Part shown: piece after piece, positions 11,325 to 24,396 of the stretch | How the letters are laid out: every line of letters begins with the position of its first letter | Numbering within the stretch: the stretch's first letter is position 1 | From: Cephalopachus bancanus | Lineage: Eukaryota; Chordata; Mammalia; Primates; Tarsiidae | Direction of reading: 5' to 3' | Assembly: GCA_027257055.1 (NCBI GenBank) | Contig: JAPVLO010000400.1 | Coordinates: 434,001-498,000 of the forward strand | DNA: 64,000 bases | Notes under the pieces: model-generated | Database searches by the model: none | Seen by the model: the letters and a program-made list of their open reading frames with translations, nothing else | Told to the model about the DNA's origin: nothing | Position numbers and translations under genes: made by a program

Positions 11325-12063
11325 TGTAACTTGTAGCCCCAAATCTGAGAGACCTTGTGCATAATATTTACCTATTTCAAAGAAGTCACTTGGAGGTCCA
11401 ACAGGTAGAGATCTTGATTGGTTTATTAATACAAGAGAGCACCCATGGCAACAGGTTGGTGAAGAATCCAGGCCTTGGGACAGTATAGCAAACCGATTTT
11501 TGTTTTGTTTTGTTTTTTTGAGTTGGAGTCTCACTCCGTCACCCAGACTGGAGTGCAGTGGCACAATCCTGGCCACCGCAGCCTCGACCTGCTGGGCTCC
11601 GGCGATCTTTCCGCCTCAGCCTTCCAAGTAGCCGGAACTACAGGCACTCACTACCATGCCCAGCTAATTTTTGATTTATTGTAGAGATGAGGTCTTGCCA
11701 AGTTGCCTGGGTGGGTTTCGAACCCGTGGGCTCAGGCAATTTACTTGCCTCGGCCTCCCAAAGTGCTGGGATTACAGGCTGAGCCATGGAGCTGGCCAGC
11801 AAACAGTTTTATAATCAAGCAAGGTCATTATTCAAATTCCTATACAATGTTTACAATCACATTGATTAAGAGTGACAACTCTGAATCTTTAGGTTGCTTG
11901 GTTACCCACAACCTGTGTAGGGTCACATGCATCCCAAGATTTACTACTGGGAACATGCACATATTCGGCAGAGACCAGCCTTGGCTAGAGGCTGCTCCCT
12001 GGGCGGGGTAGAAAGTAGCCATATACAGGGGAAAAGGGACAATGTCCAGATAATTGTCACACA
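11325..12063 (-). repeat. ERV LTR, family X (copy A), nested in MST LTR
   Basis: Read on the minus strand: starts TG (from 12063), contains a TATA box (ATTATAAAACTG), an AATAAA poly(A) signal (TTTATT at 11422-11427 on the plus strand), and ends CA (11325). The flanking 5-mers GGAAC (11320-11324) and GGGAC (12064-12068) look like a 5-bp target duplication with one change, and the host MST sequence is otherwise continuous. Without its Alu it is about 430 bp. A related copy lies at 41639-42321. I cannot name the family; a 5-bp duplication fits ERVL (class III). Confidence 0.7.
11494..11797 (-). repeat. Alu element, young type
   Basis: T-rich TTTTGTTTTG start, GAGTTGGAGTCTCACTCCGTC. Target duplication AGCAAAC at 11487-11493 and 11798-11804. 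Lies inside LTR copy A. Confidence 0.92.
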
Positions 12064-12089
12064 GGGACACATTCAAACCGTGCCACATT

Positions 12090-12457
12090 CATTTTCTCAT
12101 AATTGACTAGCTGACCAATATGGATTACATACCCATTGACTTACCTTGACATAACTTTATTCAGGCCTCTGCCCTGCCCACAAGCTCCTGGATCTGCCCT
12201 TGAGCTTAGAGAACAACCCTTCCTTAACATCCCCTCCTGAGAATCTTTCCATCATACCATCCATTCCAAGTTGCCCCTCCCTACTTCCCCCACCCTCCCA
12301 TCCCCAGCTATGTTTGCTCCTGCCTATAAAGGAAAAACTTTTTGTTACCTGACCTTTGATGCTTCAGGTCATATGGTCAGAGTGTTCTCCCTTGTGTAGT
12401 AGTCCCGTCTCCTCTTGTAGCAACAATCCCCATCTTTCTGAATAAAGTGTCTTCTTT

Positions 12458-12492
<35 letters not shown>

Positions 12493-12815
12493 TTATTTTT
12501 TGAGTTGGAGTCTCATTATCGCCCAGACTGGAGTGCAGTGGCCGCTCCCGGCCACCGCAGCCTCAACCTGCTGGGCTCCAGCAATCCTTCCGCCTCAGCC
12601 TTCCGAGTAGCCGGAATTACAGGCGCGCGCTACCACGCCCGGCTAATTTTTTTATTTTATTGTACAGATGAGGTCTCGCCTGCCCAGGCGGGTCTCGAAC
12701 CTGCAGGCTCAGGCAATCCACTCACCTCAGCCTCCCAAAGGCGCAGGATTACAGGCTGAGCTACCGAGCCAGGCTTAAAGTGTCTTCTTACCAGATCTAG
12801 ATTCATTTTATGTCA
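12090..12815 (+). repeat. possible further ERV LTR (interrupted by Alu)
   Basis: A CCTATAAAGG TATA-like site (about 12323) is followed about 100 bp later by GAATAAAGTG (about 12440), an LTR-like spacing. C/T-rich sequence precedes it. Could be LTR or MaLR-internal sequence of the neighbouring MST element; neither end is certain. Confidence 0.35.
12457..12776 (-). repeat. Alu element, young type
   Basis: Has a (TTTA)n expansion in its tail. Exact 13-bp target duplication AAAGTGTCTTCTT at 12444-12456 and 12777-12789. Confidence 0.95.
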
Positions 12816-13984
12816 ATTTAGAGTTTAAAATAGCATCCACATGTCTGTAATTATCCAGAGAGGCTTTGACCAGCATTTGCTGTTAGATGTCGCGTTTCTG
12901 CAAGTGATATCCATGTTTGAATAGTAATTTCTCATATCAGTGTGGCATTTAAAGCTCACAAAACCCTTTTGCCTACGTTATCAGCTTTTTATCCTCATTA
13001 TGAACCAGAGTGAGCAGACGACCTTCCAGGTATGAGAAAGTGGTGCTTGGAGGGACTTAGTCGAGACCACAGTGGTGGAGTTGGCCCTTTCCTCTTCCTG
13101 GGCACACAGCTACTCTATACCTCCCACCTGCTTGCCGTAGAGAAAGATGGATACAGGTTTCCAGATCTAGCACCTACTGCCTTCCAGAAGAGCCTCCATA
13201 CTTTCTTTGTTCATCAGCTGCAAAGAATCCATCGGGAGACACCGAGACCCACAGAGCAGCAGTTTCACAAGCTGGAAGGAGTCAAATCCCGTCATTGCTC
13301 AGAGGAAAGCCACCTGACCAGTGTGTTAAATCGATGAGATCTGGGGTTGTTACAGCAGTATACCTATACTGACTAATAAAGAGATCCTTATCTAAATAAG
13401 TAAAGAAGAGTTAACAAAATATCCTACTCATCCCAGTTAAGCTGAAAAGAATTTATGAAAGGATATTATTGGGCTAGAGAACGCACCTTGAAACTAGGCC
13501 TCCCAGGAGGAGGTCCCAAATCACAGGGCAGGCTGGCTCCCATGCAGGACTCATCTCTGTGCCCTGGGCATGGACCCTGAAGCTTGCCCTGTGGATGCAG
13601 AGCCCAGATGCTCCCATGAGGAGCTCTGTCACTGCTGCTTCCCTGAGCAGACTGGCATCTGTGTGGCAGAGGCTTCTTCCTTCTCTGACTTCTGGAAGAA
13701 AGTCCCATGTAGGAGCTCTGATTGGTGGAGGATAATCACACGGCCCCAGCCACAGAGGGAGGCCGGGAAAGTAAGTTTCTTCCTTGACTCTGGGAAGCAC
13801 AGATTCATCAGGTGGAGAATACCCCAAACATAGGAAAGGTGTTCACAGATGTTGAGCCAAAAGAAGATCAAATATTCACAACAGTCAAAATGTATGTTCA
13901 CTAATGGCAATTTCACTCCAAAGCACTTAACAGATCAAATGTGGCATTATTGTCAGTAGGCACCATCCTTACACACCAGAAGAA
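12816..13984. other. unassigned sequence
   Basis: No recognisable gene. Overlapping open frames of 80-117 codons at 13466-13833 occur on both strands of a somewhat GC-richer patch. They have no signal peptide, repeats or family motif and are probably chance. Confidence 0.4.
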
Positions 13985-14160
13985 CAGGCATTGGAGCTAA
14001 CATTGCTTGAGTGACTACTATGTGCCAAGCACTTTCCTATTCTGCATCTCATCAAATTCTCTTAAACCTATAAGGAAGATATTATCAACCTTTGTTTTCT
14101 CACAAAGAAACTGAGGTTCAAAACAAGGAAGTGATTTGCCCAACATCAAACAGCTATGAC
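13985..14160 (+). repeat. MIR SINE
   Basis: The MIR core is readable: GAGTGACTACTATGTGCCAA, then the CTCATCA..TATAAGGAAGATATTATCAACC, AAACTGAGG and GATTTGCCCAACATC segments in order. Confidence 0.8.
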
Positions 14161-15053
14161 TATTGGACCTCAAAGTATATTTTCAACCACTATGACGTGA
14201 AGCCTTCATGCATGCAATATGATCTCATCAAAGCAAAACCATTCCTCACAATCCTCCTCTTCAATCCAAATCCCCAGGTGTCTCCCTCTTTTCCACCAGT
14301 GCATATAATCTTACCCTTAACTGATTATAACTAATCCTCAGCAAGGGATTAGCTGACAATACGTTGGTCCTTGGGAATCATGAAGTTATTGGTACAAATA
14401 TTTACTCAATGCCCGTAAAGTGCCAAGCAGTATTCCTGATACTGAGGAGAAAATAGTGACAAAGACAAACTTCCTGTTCAAATAAACTTATAGTCTTGAT
14501 GACATTAATAGCCAACAAACAAGTCTACCAATTAATTATAAAATAAATTTTTACATAAGTACAAGTAAAACGGAACCACCTAAATAGCAGGTATACTTTT
14601 ATAGATAAAGCAACAGTCTCTCTAAGGAGTAGGGACGTGAATACCAGGAAGTGAGATTATTTGGCAGGCATATTTCATAGGTGGTGCTGACTACTTACTG
14701 GAGGAAGCAGATAATATCTGGTTGTCTCCTTTCTGTGACATCAGCAACTATTGACTATTATTGTCTGCATCCATTATATTATTGTCTGCATCACTATATC
14801 ACTATATCACTGCAAAATGGTAACAGTCTGATTCTTTTGTTCTTTCTCCACTTGTAACCTAGAAACCTTCTATAAAGAGAAGATTTCCTTATGAATTATG
14901 TGGTTGCCATAGGTGCTGTTTATACAGGAAGAACAAGATAAGCACATATTCTTTTCCCTTATTAGCCAGTCACCACAGAGTTAATTGAGTTTTTAAAAAT
15001 ATATACTTAAAAACTCATGAATTTGCACATATTGGATCTGCTTAAATCCATTG
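14161..15053. other. unassigned sequence
   Basis: Nothing convincing. A short duplication of ATTATTGTCTGCATC occurs around 14758-14792. Confidence 0.45.
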
Positions 15054-15054
15054 C

Positions 15055-15064
<10 letters not shown>

Positions 15065-15088
<24 letters not shown>

Positions 15089-15367
15089 TTTTGAGTTGGA
15101 GTCTCACTCTGTCGCCCAAACTGGAGTGCAGTGGCCGCTCCTGGCCACTGCAGCCTCGACCTGCTGGGCTCCGGCAGTCCATCCGCCTCAGCCTTCCAAG
15201 TAGCTGGAACTACAAGCGCATGCTACCACACCTGGCTAATTTTTTGATTTATTGGAGAGATGAGGTCTCACCAAGTTGCCCAGGTGGGTCTCGAACCCAC
15301 AGGTTCAGGCAATCCACTCACCTCAGCCTCCCAAAGCGCGAGATTACAGGCTGAGCCACCAAGCCCG
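15065..15367 (-). repeat. Alu element, young type, with (TTA)n tail
   Basis: The poly(A) tail has become an (ATT)n microsatellite (about 15057-15087). GCCATTATTATT on both sides (15053 and 15368) is the likely target duplication. Confidence 0.9.
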
Positions 15368-15704
15368 GCCATTATTATTCTTATAGATACCCCAGTTATA
15401 CTGTCTCTAGCCAAAGGGAGTCATTTCAAATTGAGTCCTAAAATTCTTTAGATGTCATCAGTTTTTTTTTCAAATGGCTTTCCTATTTTCTAGTATTAGA
15501 AGATGTTTTAGAACTATTTTGTACATTTCTTGCCAAAGACCTTGAATTAGCCATTTCTCCAAAAATTCTTGTTTCTTTTAGTGGGAAATGGTATTTAGAG
15601 ACCATGGTTTTGTTTCTGGACTCTTTCAATGAACAGAATAAGGAAATATGTATATTTCTTTGATGAGATAAAATACACTATGAATCTTATTAAAGAAAAA
15701 ATTA

Positions 15705-16170
15705 TTCATGACATGCATTAAGCACGACAAGGCAGACTTTATTCAAGGGCGCCATGGTGACAGGTAGGGAGACGACTGCAATGGGGTCTTACAGTGTGGG
15801 AGAGGTAGTGTACTCAATTATGACTCCGACAAGGACAAATGGTGATTTACAATCAAGGAGCATGGTGGGGTCAGTGGATGGGAAAGGTGTAGTAGCAAAC
15901 ATCAAGGAGCAGGGGTTTCTGGCTAAACTGACCTGATGGGATTCTTGGTGAATCTGGTCAGGCAGATCAGATAGCGAGGAGGGTCAGGCACCAAGGGCAG
16001 GGCATTTTGTCTAAACAGATTTAGCAGAATTCTTGCTCAAACTGGTTTCTTTAAGGACAGAGAGGCAAATCCAAGGTCAGGAAGGACTCAGAAGCCTAAC
16101 TAAAGGTTTGGTCAAAGAAGAGAGTCTTTATCAATACTGATACAGCTGGTACTTACAATTCAATTCAGAA
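15705..16170 (-). repeat. probable ERV LTR (minus orientation)
   Basis: The block from GGCAGACTTTATTCAAGGG through AATGGTGATTTACAATCAAGG to GACAGAGAGGCAAATCC resembles antisense LTRs. TTTATT near its left end would be the poly(A) signal on the minus strand. Ends and family not established. Confidence 0.45.
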
Positions 16171-18599
16171 CGTAATCTCTTCTGTCTCACTTAGTAATAT
16201 CTTTCTTCTGCATTAAAAATTCTGCTTTCCAGCAGCATCACCAAACCACTTATTTCTTACCTCACAGTAACTCACATAACAACCTGAGAATTGAGATATC
16301 AACACTACAACCAACTGAAAATAGTTAGAATCATTTTTTCATTTTCAGACTTTACTTCTTAACCTATCTGAATCTCTTTGTTTCAGATGATATTCTTGAC
16401 TAAAGCCTAATATTCTATTTTTGCTTTGTTAGCCAATTTGAAATCCTTTCTATTTTTATAGGTAAGTCCCTTTACTTCTATTGATATGATGGATATATTT
16501 CACTGCATATTTTTTTATCACATAGCCTCCTGTTTTATTTGTTTTTTCTGATATCTTTTGTGTTTAGGAAGGTTTGTATTTTTGCCCCAAACTGACCTTT
16601 ATCTGATTTTTTTTTTCTTTTTTCTTCTGTAACATTATTTTACTTAAAGTTAACATAGTAAGCTGTAAAGTTAACTATTCTAATTTCCATATACAGGTCT
16701 TGCCACATTTTGATGGTTGAACAGCATGTATGTTGTCAGAGTATGTAATTATTACTACACTGTCTCCCATGTTTCCACCATTAGAGATAAATATGTATTA
16801 CTACTCACCATCAGGTCTTGTGCTGATGTCTCCCCAGTCATTTTGATTGGTGGAAGCTTGTCCTCAAGTCGATTCCTCAGGGAGGGCTCATGTTCATATC
16901 AATCAGTCTGTAGACTTTCCACTTGGACGTCAGTTTGTCTGATACATTGTCCTTAGCTCACATTTTATTTCCTCGAGTGTTTTAAATTCATTACCCCTAA
17001 CTTTTGGTTAAAAAAAATTGCCATTCAAAAGTCTGATATTAGTCTTATATTCTTTCCTTTAAAAGAGAGAGTGCCAGTCTCTGGTCAGTGTATACGTTTG
17101 GAAATGACTCTGCCTTGGCAAGCTCAAGTGGCTGGGATTACCTCCCTGACCCTTTGGATTAGAGCTACGTATCATAACTCTTTATGCCTCAGCTGTAAGT
17201 AGGGGATACAAATATAACACAAGATTACTGTGAGACTTGGATTAGGCCATGCTTGTAAAGGATCCCAGTCTTTCTAGTGAAGCCAACTGTAGCAACAGGT
17301 TTCTCTGGAATACTATTTCTTTTTCTGTAGAGAGAAAAGAATTAAGCTTGCAGTTTTAGGGACCATGGGAAAATGAAAATCGACACTTGTAACTCACATT
17401 TCAATAACTTTATGAAATGCTTTTGTGACTAGAAGCAATTTCAAAGAACATCTTGCTTAATATCAGAGAAAAATGACAAATCTCCATTCTTTTATTTTCT
17501 CTATTTTTACCACGCTGGTTTTTTTCTTTGCATTGCTACTTTGAACTGCTGTGTTTCTCCACACTCAGAAAAGACATCTCAATTAGCCCAGCTCCTTGAG
17601 TTCTTTAAATAATGCTGATCAAATGATCAACATTTAACCAGCTTTATCAGTTCTCTGGACAGACCCATTAACTAATGAAGATACCCTGTTAGCGTGAGGA
17701 GTGGCTCAACATTCAAAAGAAATTTCTTTGCCAGATTCTATCTCCCCCCTGTGATTTCTTACCAGTTATCTAAATTTCCAATCAAAGCACTCTGCTCGAT
17801 GCACCTTAAGGATGCATTTTTATAATTCAGAACGAGAATAATCTCAAAGAGGGCTGTTGGCGTGCAGGGTTTACCTTGCACAGGAAAGAAGAAACATGTC
17901 AAGGAACTGACAGCAGTCCCAGACAGCTCAGCATACCTTCAGAGCTTCTGCAGGGAAGAGTCTGATGACCAGTGTTGGCTTTTTGTGAGGCCAATGCTGG
18001 AAGAGGAGACAAAATGCTTAATCCCTGAGGTATTCACCAGCTTCTCCCACCACCCCACTTTACTTTCTCTCTCCAAGCAACCTACTGAGGCTGACCTTTC
18101 AAACTTGCAGAATACTGCCTTGGCACATGGGTTGCAGTGAGACCATGCCAACTACCTTTTCCATGCTATTATTGGGGCCACGCAGGAATACATAAGATAA
18201 CACATCTGCCCCAGCCCGTATGAGAGTCCCACATTTGTGGGAATGATTCTGGCTTTGGTGAAAGAAACTTTTGCATTCGTTTCTTTAATTATCCAAAGGG
18301 CAACCCTGGGCTTTCTGCTCCCTCTCCAAGCAGCCATTGTCCTGTGTTTTATATGCACATCTAAATGCTATGAAGATGTCCTGTGTGCGGTTTCTTCACT
18401 TGTCAAATGCGGCTTCTGACATTAAGGGGATGCCGCAAAAAGATCTCTCCCTGGTGAATGGGGTGAACCTGTGGACACGACAGCCTTCAGTCCCTCATTT
18501 TTTTTCCCCGAGTGTGACTCTGGTTCCTTCAATTCCAGAAAGGCCAAGATATGTCATTTTAGAGAGTTCTTTCCTCTCCAGCTTTTGCCTGATCCTTTA
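16171..18599. other. unassigned sequence, possibly L1M remnant at 16380-16700
   Basis: T-rich sequence around 16430-16620 has the look of old antisense L1, but I cannot place it. The rest (16700-18599) contains no family I recognise. Overlapping open frames at 17862-18419 lack protein features. Confidence 0.35.
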
Positions 18600-18609
18600 T
18601 GGAATTCTT

Positions 18610-18895
18610 TTTTTTGAGTTGGAGTTTCACTCCATCACCCAGACTGGAGTGCAGTGGCCACTCCCGGCCACCGCAGCCTCAACTCACTGGGCTCCGGCGA
18701 TCCTTCCGCCTCAGCCTTCTGAGTAGCCGGAACTACAGGCACGTGCTACCATGCTCGGCTAGTTTTTTTTATTTATTGTAGAGATGAGGTCTCGCCAAGT
18801 TGTCCAGGCGGGTCTCAAACCCGCGGGCTCAGGCAATTCACTCACCTCAGCCTCCCAAAGGCGCAGGATTACAGGCTGAGCCACCGAGCCTGGCT
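18610..18895 (-). repeat. Alu element, young type
   Basis: Exact 10-bp target duplication TGGAATTCTT at 18600-18609 and 18896-18905. Confidence 0.95.
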
Positions 18896-19109
18896 TGGAA
18901 TTCTTATCAATTCTCATGCCGGGGCCTACCTAATATTTTGGGCGTTCCTAAGTACTACCAGTGTTAACAAAATGAAAACCCTGCCCCTGACCAGAGTAGT
19001 TTGTGCGTCAGCAGGTCTGGGCCACAGACCTGGGACAACAAGTCTTCCAGAACTAGCTTTTCTCCTAACCCCACTACCTCCAGACAACACCTCCAGAACC
19101 AGGGTGGAA

Positions 19110-19457
19110 TGCTAAGGGTGGAATGTTCATGTCTCCCCAAAATTAATATGATGAAACCCTTATCCCCAATGTGATGGTATTTGGAGGTGGGGCTCTTGGG
19201 AGGTGATTAGGTTATGAGGTCAAAATGCCACGATGGGGCTAATGCCCTTATAAAACAAGGAGGAGACACAAGGTCTCTGAATGCACCAAGGAAAGATCAC
19301 ATGAGGACATGACCGGGAAGAAGGTCCTCACCAGAACCCAACCATGCCGGCACTCTGATCTCAGACTTCCAGCTCCCAGGTTCGTGAGAAATAAATGTGT
19401 TGTCTAAGCCACCTAGTCTACAGGATTTCACCATCGCAGCCCAAGCTGACTCAGATG
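19110..19457 (+). repeat. MLT1-type MaLR LTR
   Basis: MLT1 landmarks in order: GTCTCCCCAAAATTAATATG, GTGATGGTATTTGGAGGTGG, GGTGATTAGGTTATGAGG, ATGCCCTTATAAAAC, CATGCCGGCACTCTGATCTC, GAGAAATAAATGTGTTGTC, and CAAGCTGACTCAGA at the end. Full-length, solo, plus strand. Confidence 0.88.
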
Positions 19458-20160
19458 CAGGAGAGCTGGTCTTCCATTTTTGTGGTATTTGTCTACATAT
19501 GGGAGATACATTTGTAAAAATCTTGTGTGCTTGGACTTCTGTCGTTTTCAAGTGAAAAATGAGAGAAGAAAACGGGGTGAGCAAGGGGCTTTTGTGGAGA
19601 GTTGGGGAATGGGGAAGACAGGAAGTTGAAGAGATTGGGTAAGAGGTGGGTAAAAGTAACAGACTCAAAAGTGAGGAAGATGAGGGTGGAGACACTAAAT
19701 GTGGAAGGGAGATGGGTGATAGAAGGCGGGCTTTGGAAAGCAAGGCAGACTGATGAGTTTAGATCAGCAAGGCTACTACCTCCATTTTAAGGTACAAAAT
19801 AAGCAAAGAATTATCATTTAATATATTAACCACAATAGTAACTTTGTGTGAGGGACTGTGGAATCCAGACTCAATCCTTGAAGGCAATGTCAAGAGAGGC
19901 CCTTTAGCTCAAGTCTCTGCCAAAGCTACCCCAAAGTCTCAGAAAGGAACGTGCTGGCTGGAACTTCGCCATTAAGCCAGCCTCCTTATGTCTGGAGGTG
20001 AAGATAGGTTACCTTAAGTGAAAACTCACCTTACTTGTTTCCTTTAATAAGCCTAAAGAATGCAACAGAAGCTTCCTGGTTTGTATTGTTATTTTGTTTT
20101 CGAATGGTGTAGTAGAGATGGCCTTCTTTGGTCCACTTCAGCAGTGGAGTTGATAGTAAA
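19458..20160. other. unassigned sequence
   Basis: A purine-rich stretch at 19555-19745 gives antisense Ser/Leu/Pro-rich open frames. No family recognised. Confidence 0.45.
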
Positions 20161-20172
20161 GTTGCAGAGGAA

Positions 20173-20467
20173 GCCAGGCTCAGTGGCTCAGCCTGTAATC
20201 CTGCGCCTTGGGAGGCTGAGGTGAGTGGATTGCCTGAACCCGCGGGTTTGCGACCCGCCTGGGCAACTTGGTGAGACCTCATCTCTACAGTAAATACAAA
20301 AAAAAATTAGCCGGGCGTGGTAGCGCGTGCCTGTAGTTCCAGCTACTTGGAAGGCTGAGGCGGAAGGATCGCCGGAGCCCGGCAGGTCGAGGCTACAATG
20401 GCTGGGAGCGGCCACTGCACTCCAGTCTGGGCAACAGAGTGAGACTCCAACTCAAAAAAAAAAAAAA
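20173..20467 (+). repeat. Alu element, young type
   Basis: Exact 12-bp target duplication GTTGCAGAGGAA at 20161-20172 and 20468-20479. Confidence 0.95.
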
Positions 20468-20629
20468 GTTGCAGAGGAAACCAGGCATCTCCTGGGAAAC
20501 CAGGAATGGAGCCTCCAGCCCTCTCTTTCTGATTCTGGAAGTTAGGAAAACCCTCTGGCATAAAACCATAGCAGTGCCCGTCATGCTCTGTGGACGTCAG
20601 CATTGCCTGACCCAAGGGGCTGCCACTGA

Positions 20630-21195
20630 CATAATTGGTTCATTACCTGAGGCAAACAACAAGTCAATACACCGAGATACTGGGTTGCAGCGGAGAAAGA
20701 GGTTTAATTGCAGGGTCATCGAATAAGGAAGGAGTTTGGGCCTGGGGTTCTTAAAGGCTTGAGGGTCGGCCGAAGTGTGGAGATCTTGATTTGCTGAAGA
20801 GTGCTGGGTGAAGTCATGGAACCGGGAGGTGAGATAAGAAGTTGTGTTCTCATGCTGATCCTCTTCGTCTGTGGGGATCTTCAGACTGGTTGCTAGAATT
20901 TGGGACCTGAAACTGAAAAACATCTTCATTAATCCTTAAACAAAAAGCCTTATGACTAATGTCAGAGAGTCTGTCTACAAGAACAATGGGAATGCAAATT
21001 AGTTCTTGATTAGTCTTATGACCTTAATGTCGGAAATCCTATCTGTAGGAACCAGGGAGATGAAAATGATCAGTATCTAGTGCAACGTAGCTTAGCAACA
21101 AGGAAATGGCCCAAAGTGAAACCTGATTCATGCTTAACTGTATTTCTGTCCAGAACATGGCATGTCTTTCTTGTCAACCCTGTGGGGTTGGTTTC
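20630..21195 (-). repeat. probable ERV1-type LTR (minus orientation)
   Basis: Plus-strand TGGGTTGCAGCGGAGAAAGA followed by GGTTTAATTGCAGGGTC and later AAAATGATCAGTATC is a pattern seen in antisense class I LTRs. TTTAAT, not a perfect poly(A) signal, stands where one is expected. Ends uncertain. Confidence 0.45.
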
Positions 21196-21439
21196 AACAC
21201 TAGTGAGGTGAGGCCCTAAGCCCCCTCAAATTATAGCTCTGCACTCTCCATCCACACACACCAACCTTACCTTCCACCTGTCCTCCCCCACCTCTTTCCA
21301 GTCCAGCAACAGAAGGCCCTCCCATCCCCTCCTGCCTTCTGTGGAAGGTTGCACCGTTCAGCTATCCTGTCTCCTTTCTCCTCCAGCCTCCCGCACTTCC
21401 TGCATCTCACTCTAGGTTACTGAGCTTGTCTCCCATTTA

Positions 21440-21960
21440 CTAAGAAAATGTCTCTAGAGAATTTTGAAACTACCCCCACCAGCATCTGCTACAGGCATCC
21501 TCTGTTTTCCCAGAATGGTCCGGTGCTTCCTTGTCTCCAGTCCTCCCAAACAGCGCCTACCCTGCTGCCCAAATAACGTTTCCACACACAAATCTGAGGA
21601 CACCACCATCTGCCTAATGGTTCAACGAAGTGACTTGAATCCCATCCCCAGTGTCCTCCACAGTTCTCAGGCCTTCAAGTTCTGGGCCCTGACGCTCTGG
21701 TCCTTGTCTTCTTCTCACTTCTAAGTATGGCCTTCCCTGTGGCCCTTCCCTGGCTCATCATCCCCTGCACACCTCCTGCGGCCTCTCTCGTGCCTCGATG
21801 GTGTATCTCGCATGCTACCCTCAGCCTGGCAACCTTCCCCGATAATGCTTATTCTTCAAAACATACCGCAGCCACAAAGCCGTCTCCAATCGCTTCCCCT
21901 GCTCCGTATTTTAGATGCCAATTTTCTGTGCCGTAGGAGCATCTGAGACATTTTTGACAT
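21440..21960 (+). repeat. L2 LINE 3' region fragment (tentative)
   Basis: C/T-rich sequence with CTTATTCTTCAAAACATACC, followed by AAGCCGTCTCCAATCGCTTC. This resembles the conserved L2 3' segment (TTCAAGGCTCAGCTCAAATG..AAGCCTTCCCTGAC). Strongly diverged. Confidence 0.4.
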
Positions 21961-22490
21961 GTTTAGTTTCAATGTGTAAGGATGAGCAATGAGGTGCCGG
22001 GCTCGTGTGTTGGGTGAAGACACACATTTCTACTCAGTGAGGAGAGGGATCCCGGAGTGTGCCAGCAGCGCACAGACTGTCCTGGAGGGTTGGCCAGAGG
22101 AAGAGGCAGCAGCTCTGCTTCCATGACTGGGAAAGTTCAGGCACGGCTGAAACCAGCAGCTCAGCAACGCTCTCAGAGTTCCCTCTCTCTCCTCTCTCTC
22201 TTCCTTCCACCTCCCCACCCCACCCTGGCCATCTGTGGTCTTGCTGGTCCCTGCTCATCCTTATTCCCTGCATAGGTGCTTCCAGGTTGCAGGTGCTGTC
22301 TTCAGAAGCCCCAGGCACATACTTAACCATCCCCGACAAGAAAACAATGTTTTTCTCCTGGAGTCCATATGTCATTTGCAGGGAACAATTTTCTTTGAAT
22401 AGCCAAAAGGAGGGAGACACTGTCTGACTAAAGGAGCACCCTTGGCTCCTACCTGATTCTATCCAGGACTCATTCTTTCAAATAGCTCTT
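21961..22490. other. unassigned GC-richer sequence
   Basis: Overlapping open frames to 128 codons occur on both strands at 22034-22427, in a pyrimidine-rich patch (TCTCTCTCCTCTC). No domain or splice-site pattern I would defend. Confidence 0.35.
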
Positions 22491-22793
22491 CTTTTTTTTT
22501 TTTTTTTTTTTTTTTAGTTGGAGTCTCACTCTGTCACCCAGACTGGAGTGCAGTGGCCGCTCCCGGCCACCGCAGCCTCGACCTGCTGGGCTCCGGTGAT
22601 CCTTCCGCCTCAGCCTTCTGAGTAGCTAGAACTACAGGTGTTCACTACCACGCCCGGCTAATTTTTATATTTATTGTAGAGATGAGGTCTCGCCAAGTTG
22701 CCCAGGCGGGTCTCGAACCCGCGGGCTCAGGCAATCCACTCACCTCAGCCTCCCAAAGGCGCGGGATTACAGGCTGAGCCACCAAGCCTGGCT
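22491..22793 (-). repeat. Alu element, young type
   Basis: 25-nt T-run, then AGTTGGAGTCTCACTCTGTC; ends GAGCCACCAAGCCTGGC. Confidence 0.93.
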
Positions 22794-23290
22794 CAAAAAG
22801 CACTTCTTGAGTGCTTACTCTGTACAGAGGCTACGGCAATGAGTAGGAAGAGCAAAGGGAAGACGTTGTGTGATCTCTGGATGGTGAGGGGAGAGGACAG
22901 TTTGCCATAAAAAGCTGATGTGTGAAACTCAGTGATGCCAAGTAGCTGTGACAAAGTGTGCTGGGGACCATTTGATCCCCCAAGACTTCCTTGTTAAGGG
23001 GGAAAAAAAAAAGGAAGCAGTTACAAAACAATTGCCTAATTGACATTTCCCCCAATAGGCAAAGAAACAAGGCCACAAACTGAGAACCAAAGCCACAATG
23101 AATATGGACACTGGTTCCCAAGGAAGACAATGCCCCTCAGCAAATGCTCCAAAGGGACACCTGCTATGCAGCTCTACTGGGAGTACTGCATATGCTGGTC
23201 TGGGCAGGTCCCTGGCCTAAATTGCTTAATTTACAGGAGGACCTGAGGGAACTTCTGGGACAGACTATCTTATTGTATTTATTCTATTTT

Positions 23291-23616
<326 letters not shown>

Positions 23617-23827
23617 TAATCCAAGACTCAAAAGAAGTTGCAACAAAAGAATAAAGCGTTCTCACGTACTCTTCGCCCAGCTTTCTCCCAATGATAACAT
23701 CTTACTCAACCGTGGTACATCTTCAAAACCAGGAAATGGTCATTGGTACAATTACTAATATTATAATTAAACTATAGATCTTATTTGACTTTCACCAGGT
23801 TTAATATCTATACATATATGTGTACAT

Positions 23828-23829
<2 letters not shown>

Positions 23830-23874
<45 letters not shown>

Positions 23875-23878
23875 TGTA
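23830..23878. repeat. (TG)n microsatellite
   Basis: About 24 TG units with one TA interruption. Confidence 0.95.
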
Positions 23879-24396
23879 GTACTAATCAGTACACAGAACA
23901 GTAATGAAATATTTTGAGTGGATTGTCAACCTTGAAACAGATCCCAGCAAACAGAGGGGGAAGAGACTGGGCCCCTAACCCTTTGTTCCATTGTCCTCCT
24001 GCCTGGTAAGGAATGTGAGGAGACTTACTATTTGAGAGATGAGATGGGGGAATCATTTCTTGCCAATTCTTGGAGGCGCTGGACCTGAGGTGGTTATTAA
24101 ATGGAGGTGCAAACACTAAAAGCAAGACCATAATTTGAAAGGGGGAGCTAGAAGCTGCCATTCCTCTGGCTTCAGTACGGGAGAGGAAATTGACCACATC
24201 AATAGTGGTGAAGGCAGGAAAGGTGACCCAAAGTCCATGCAGTTGGGTCATCTCACCAGTATCATCCACAGGCCCTCCCCACCTGGGCTCTCAGGGCTGG
24301 CTAGGATTCATTATCAGAGTCTCTGTCATGCGATGCATGCCCTTTCCCTCCCTATTGTGACCATCTTCCTCAAGTAGTAAGTCAAATTACGAGGGT
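23879..24396. other. unassigned sequence
   Basis: Open frames on both strands at 23886-24377 show no family features. No repeat recognised. Confidence 0.4.

Larger units (their letters stand above)
10585..12086 (-). repeat. MST-type MaLR LTR (interrupted)
   Basis: Read on the minus strand, this is a MaLR LTR of the MST/THE1 group. Recognisable pieces in plus-strand order are CTTAGTCCATTTAATGTTGC, GACTCACAGTTCTGGAAGCT, CATTAATTCACTCATGAGGG, CAACCTTG..GGGGATTAAC, and ACACATTCAAACCGTG at the far end. The LTR is split by a plus-strand Alu (10909-11261) and by a second LTR (11325-12063). Without these it is about 400 bp, the usual MaLR LTR size. Confidence 0.8.
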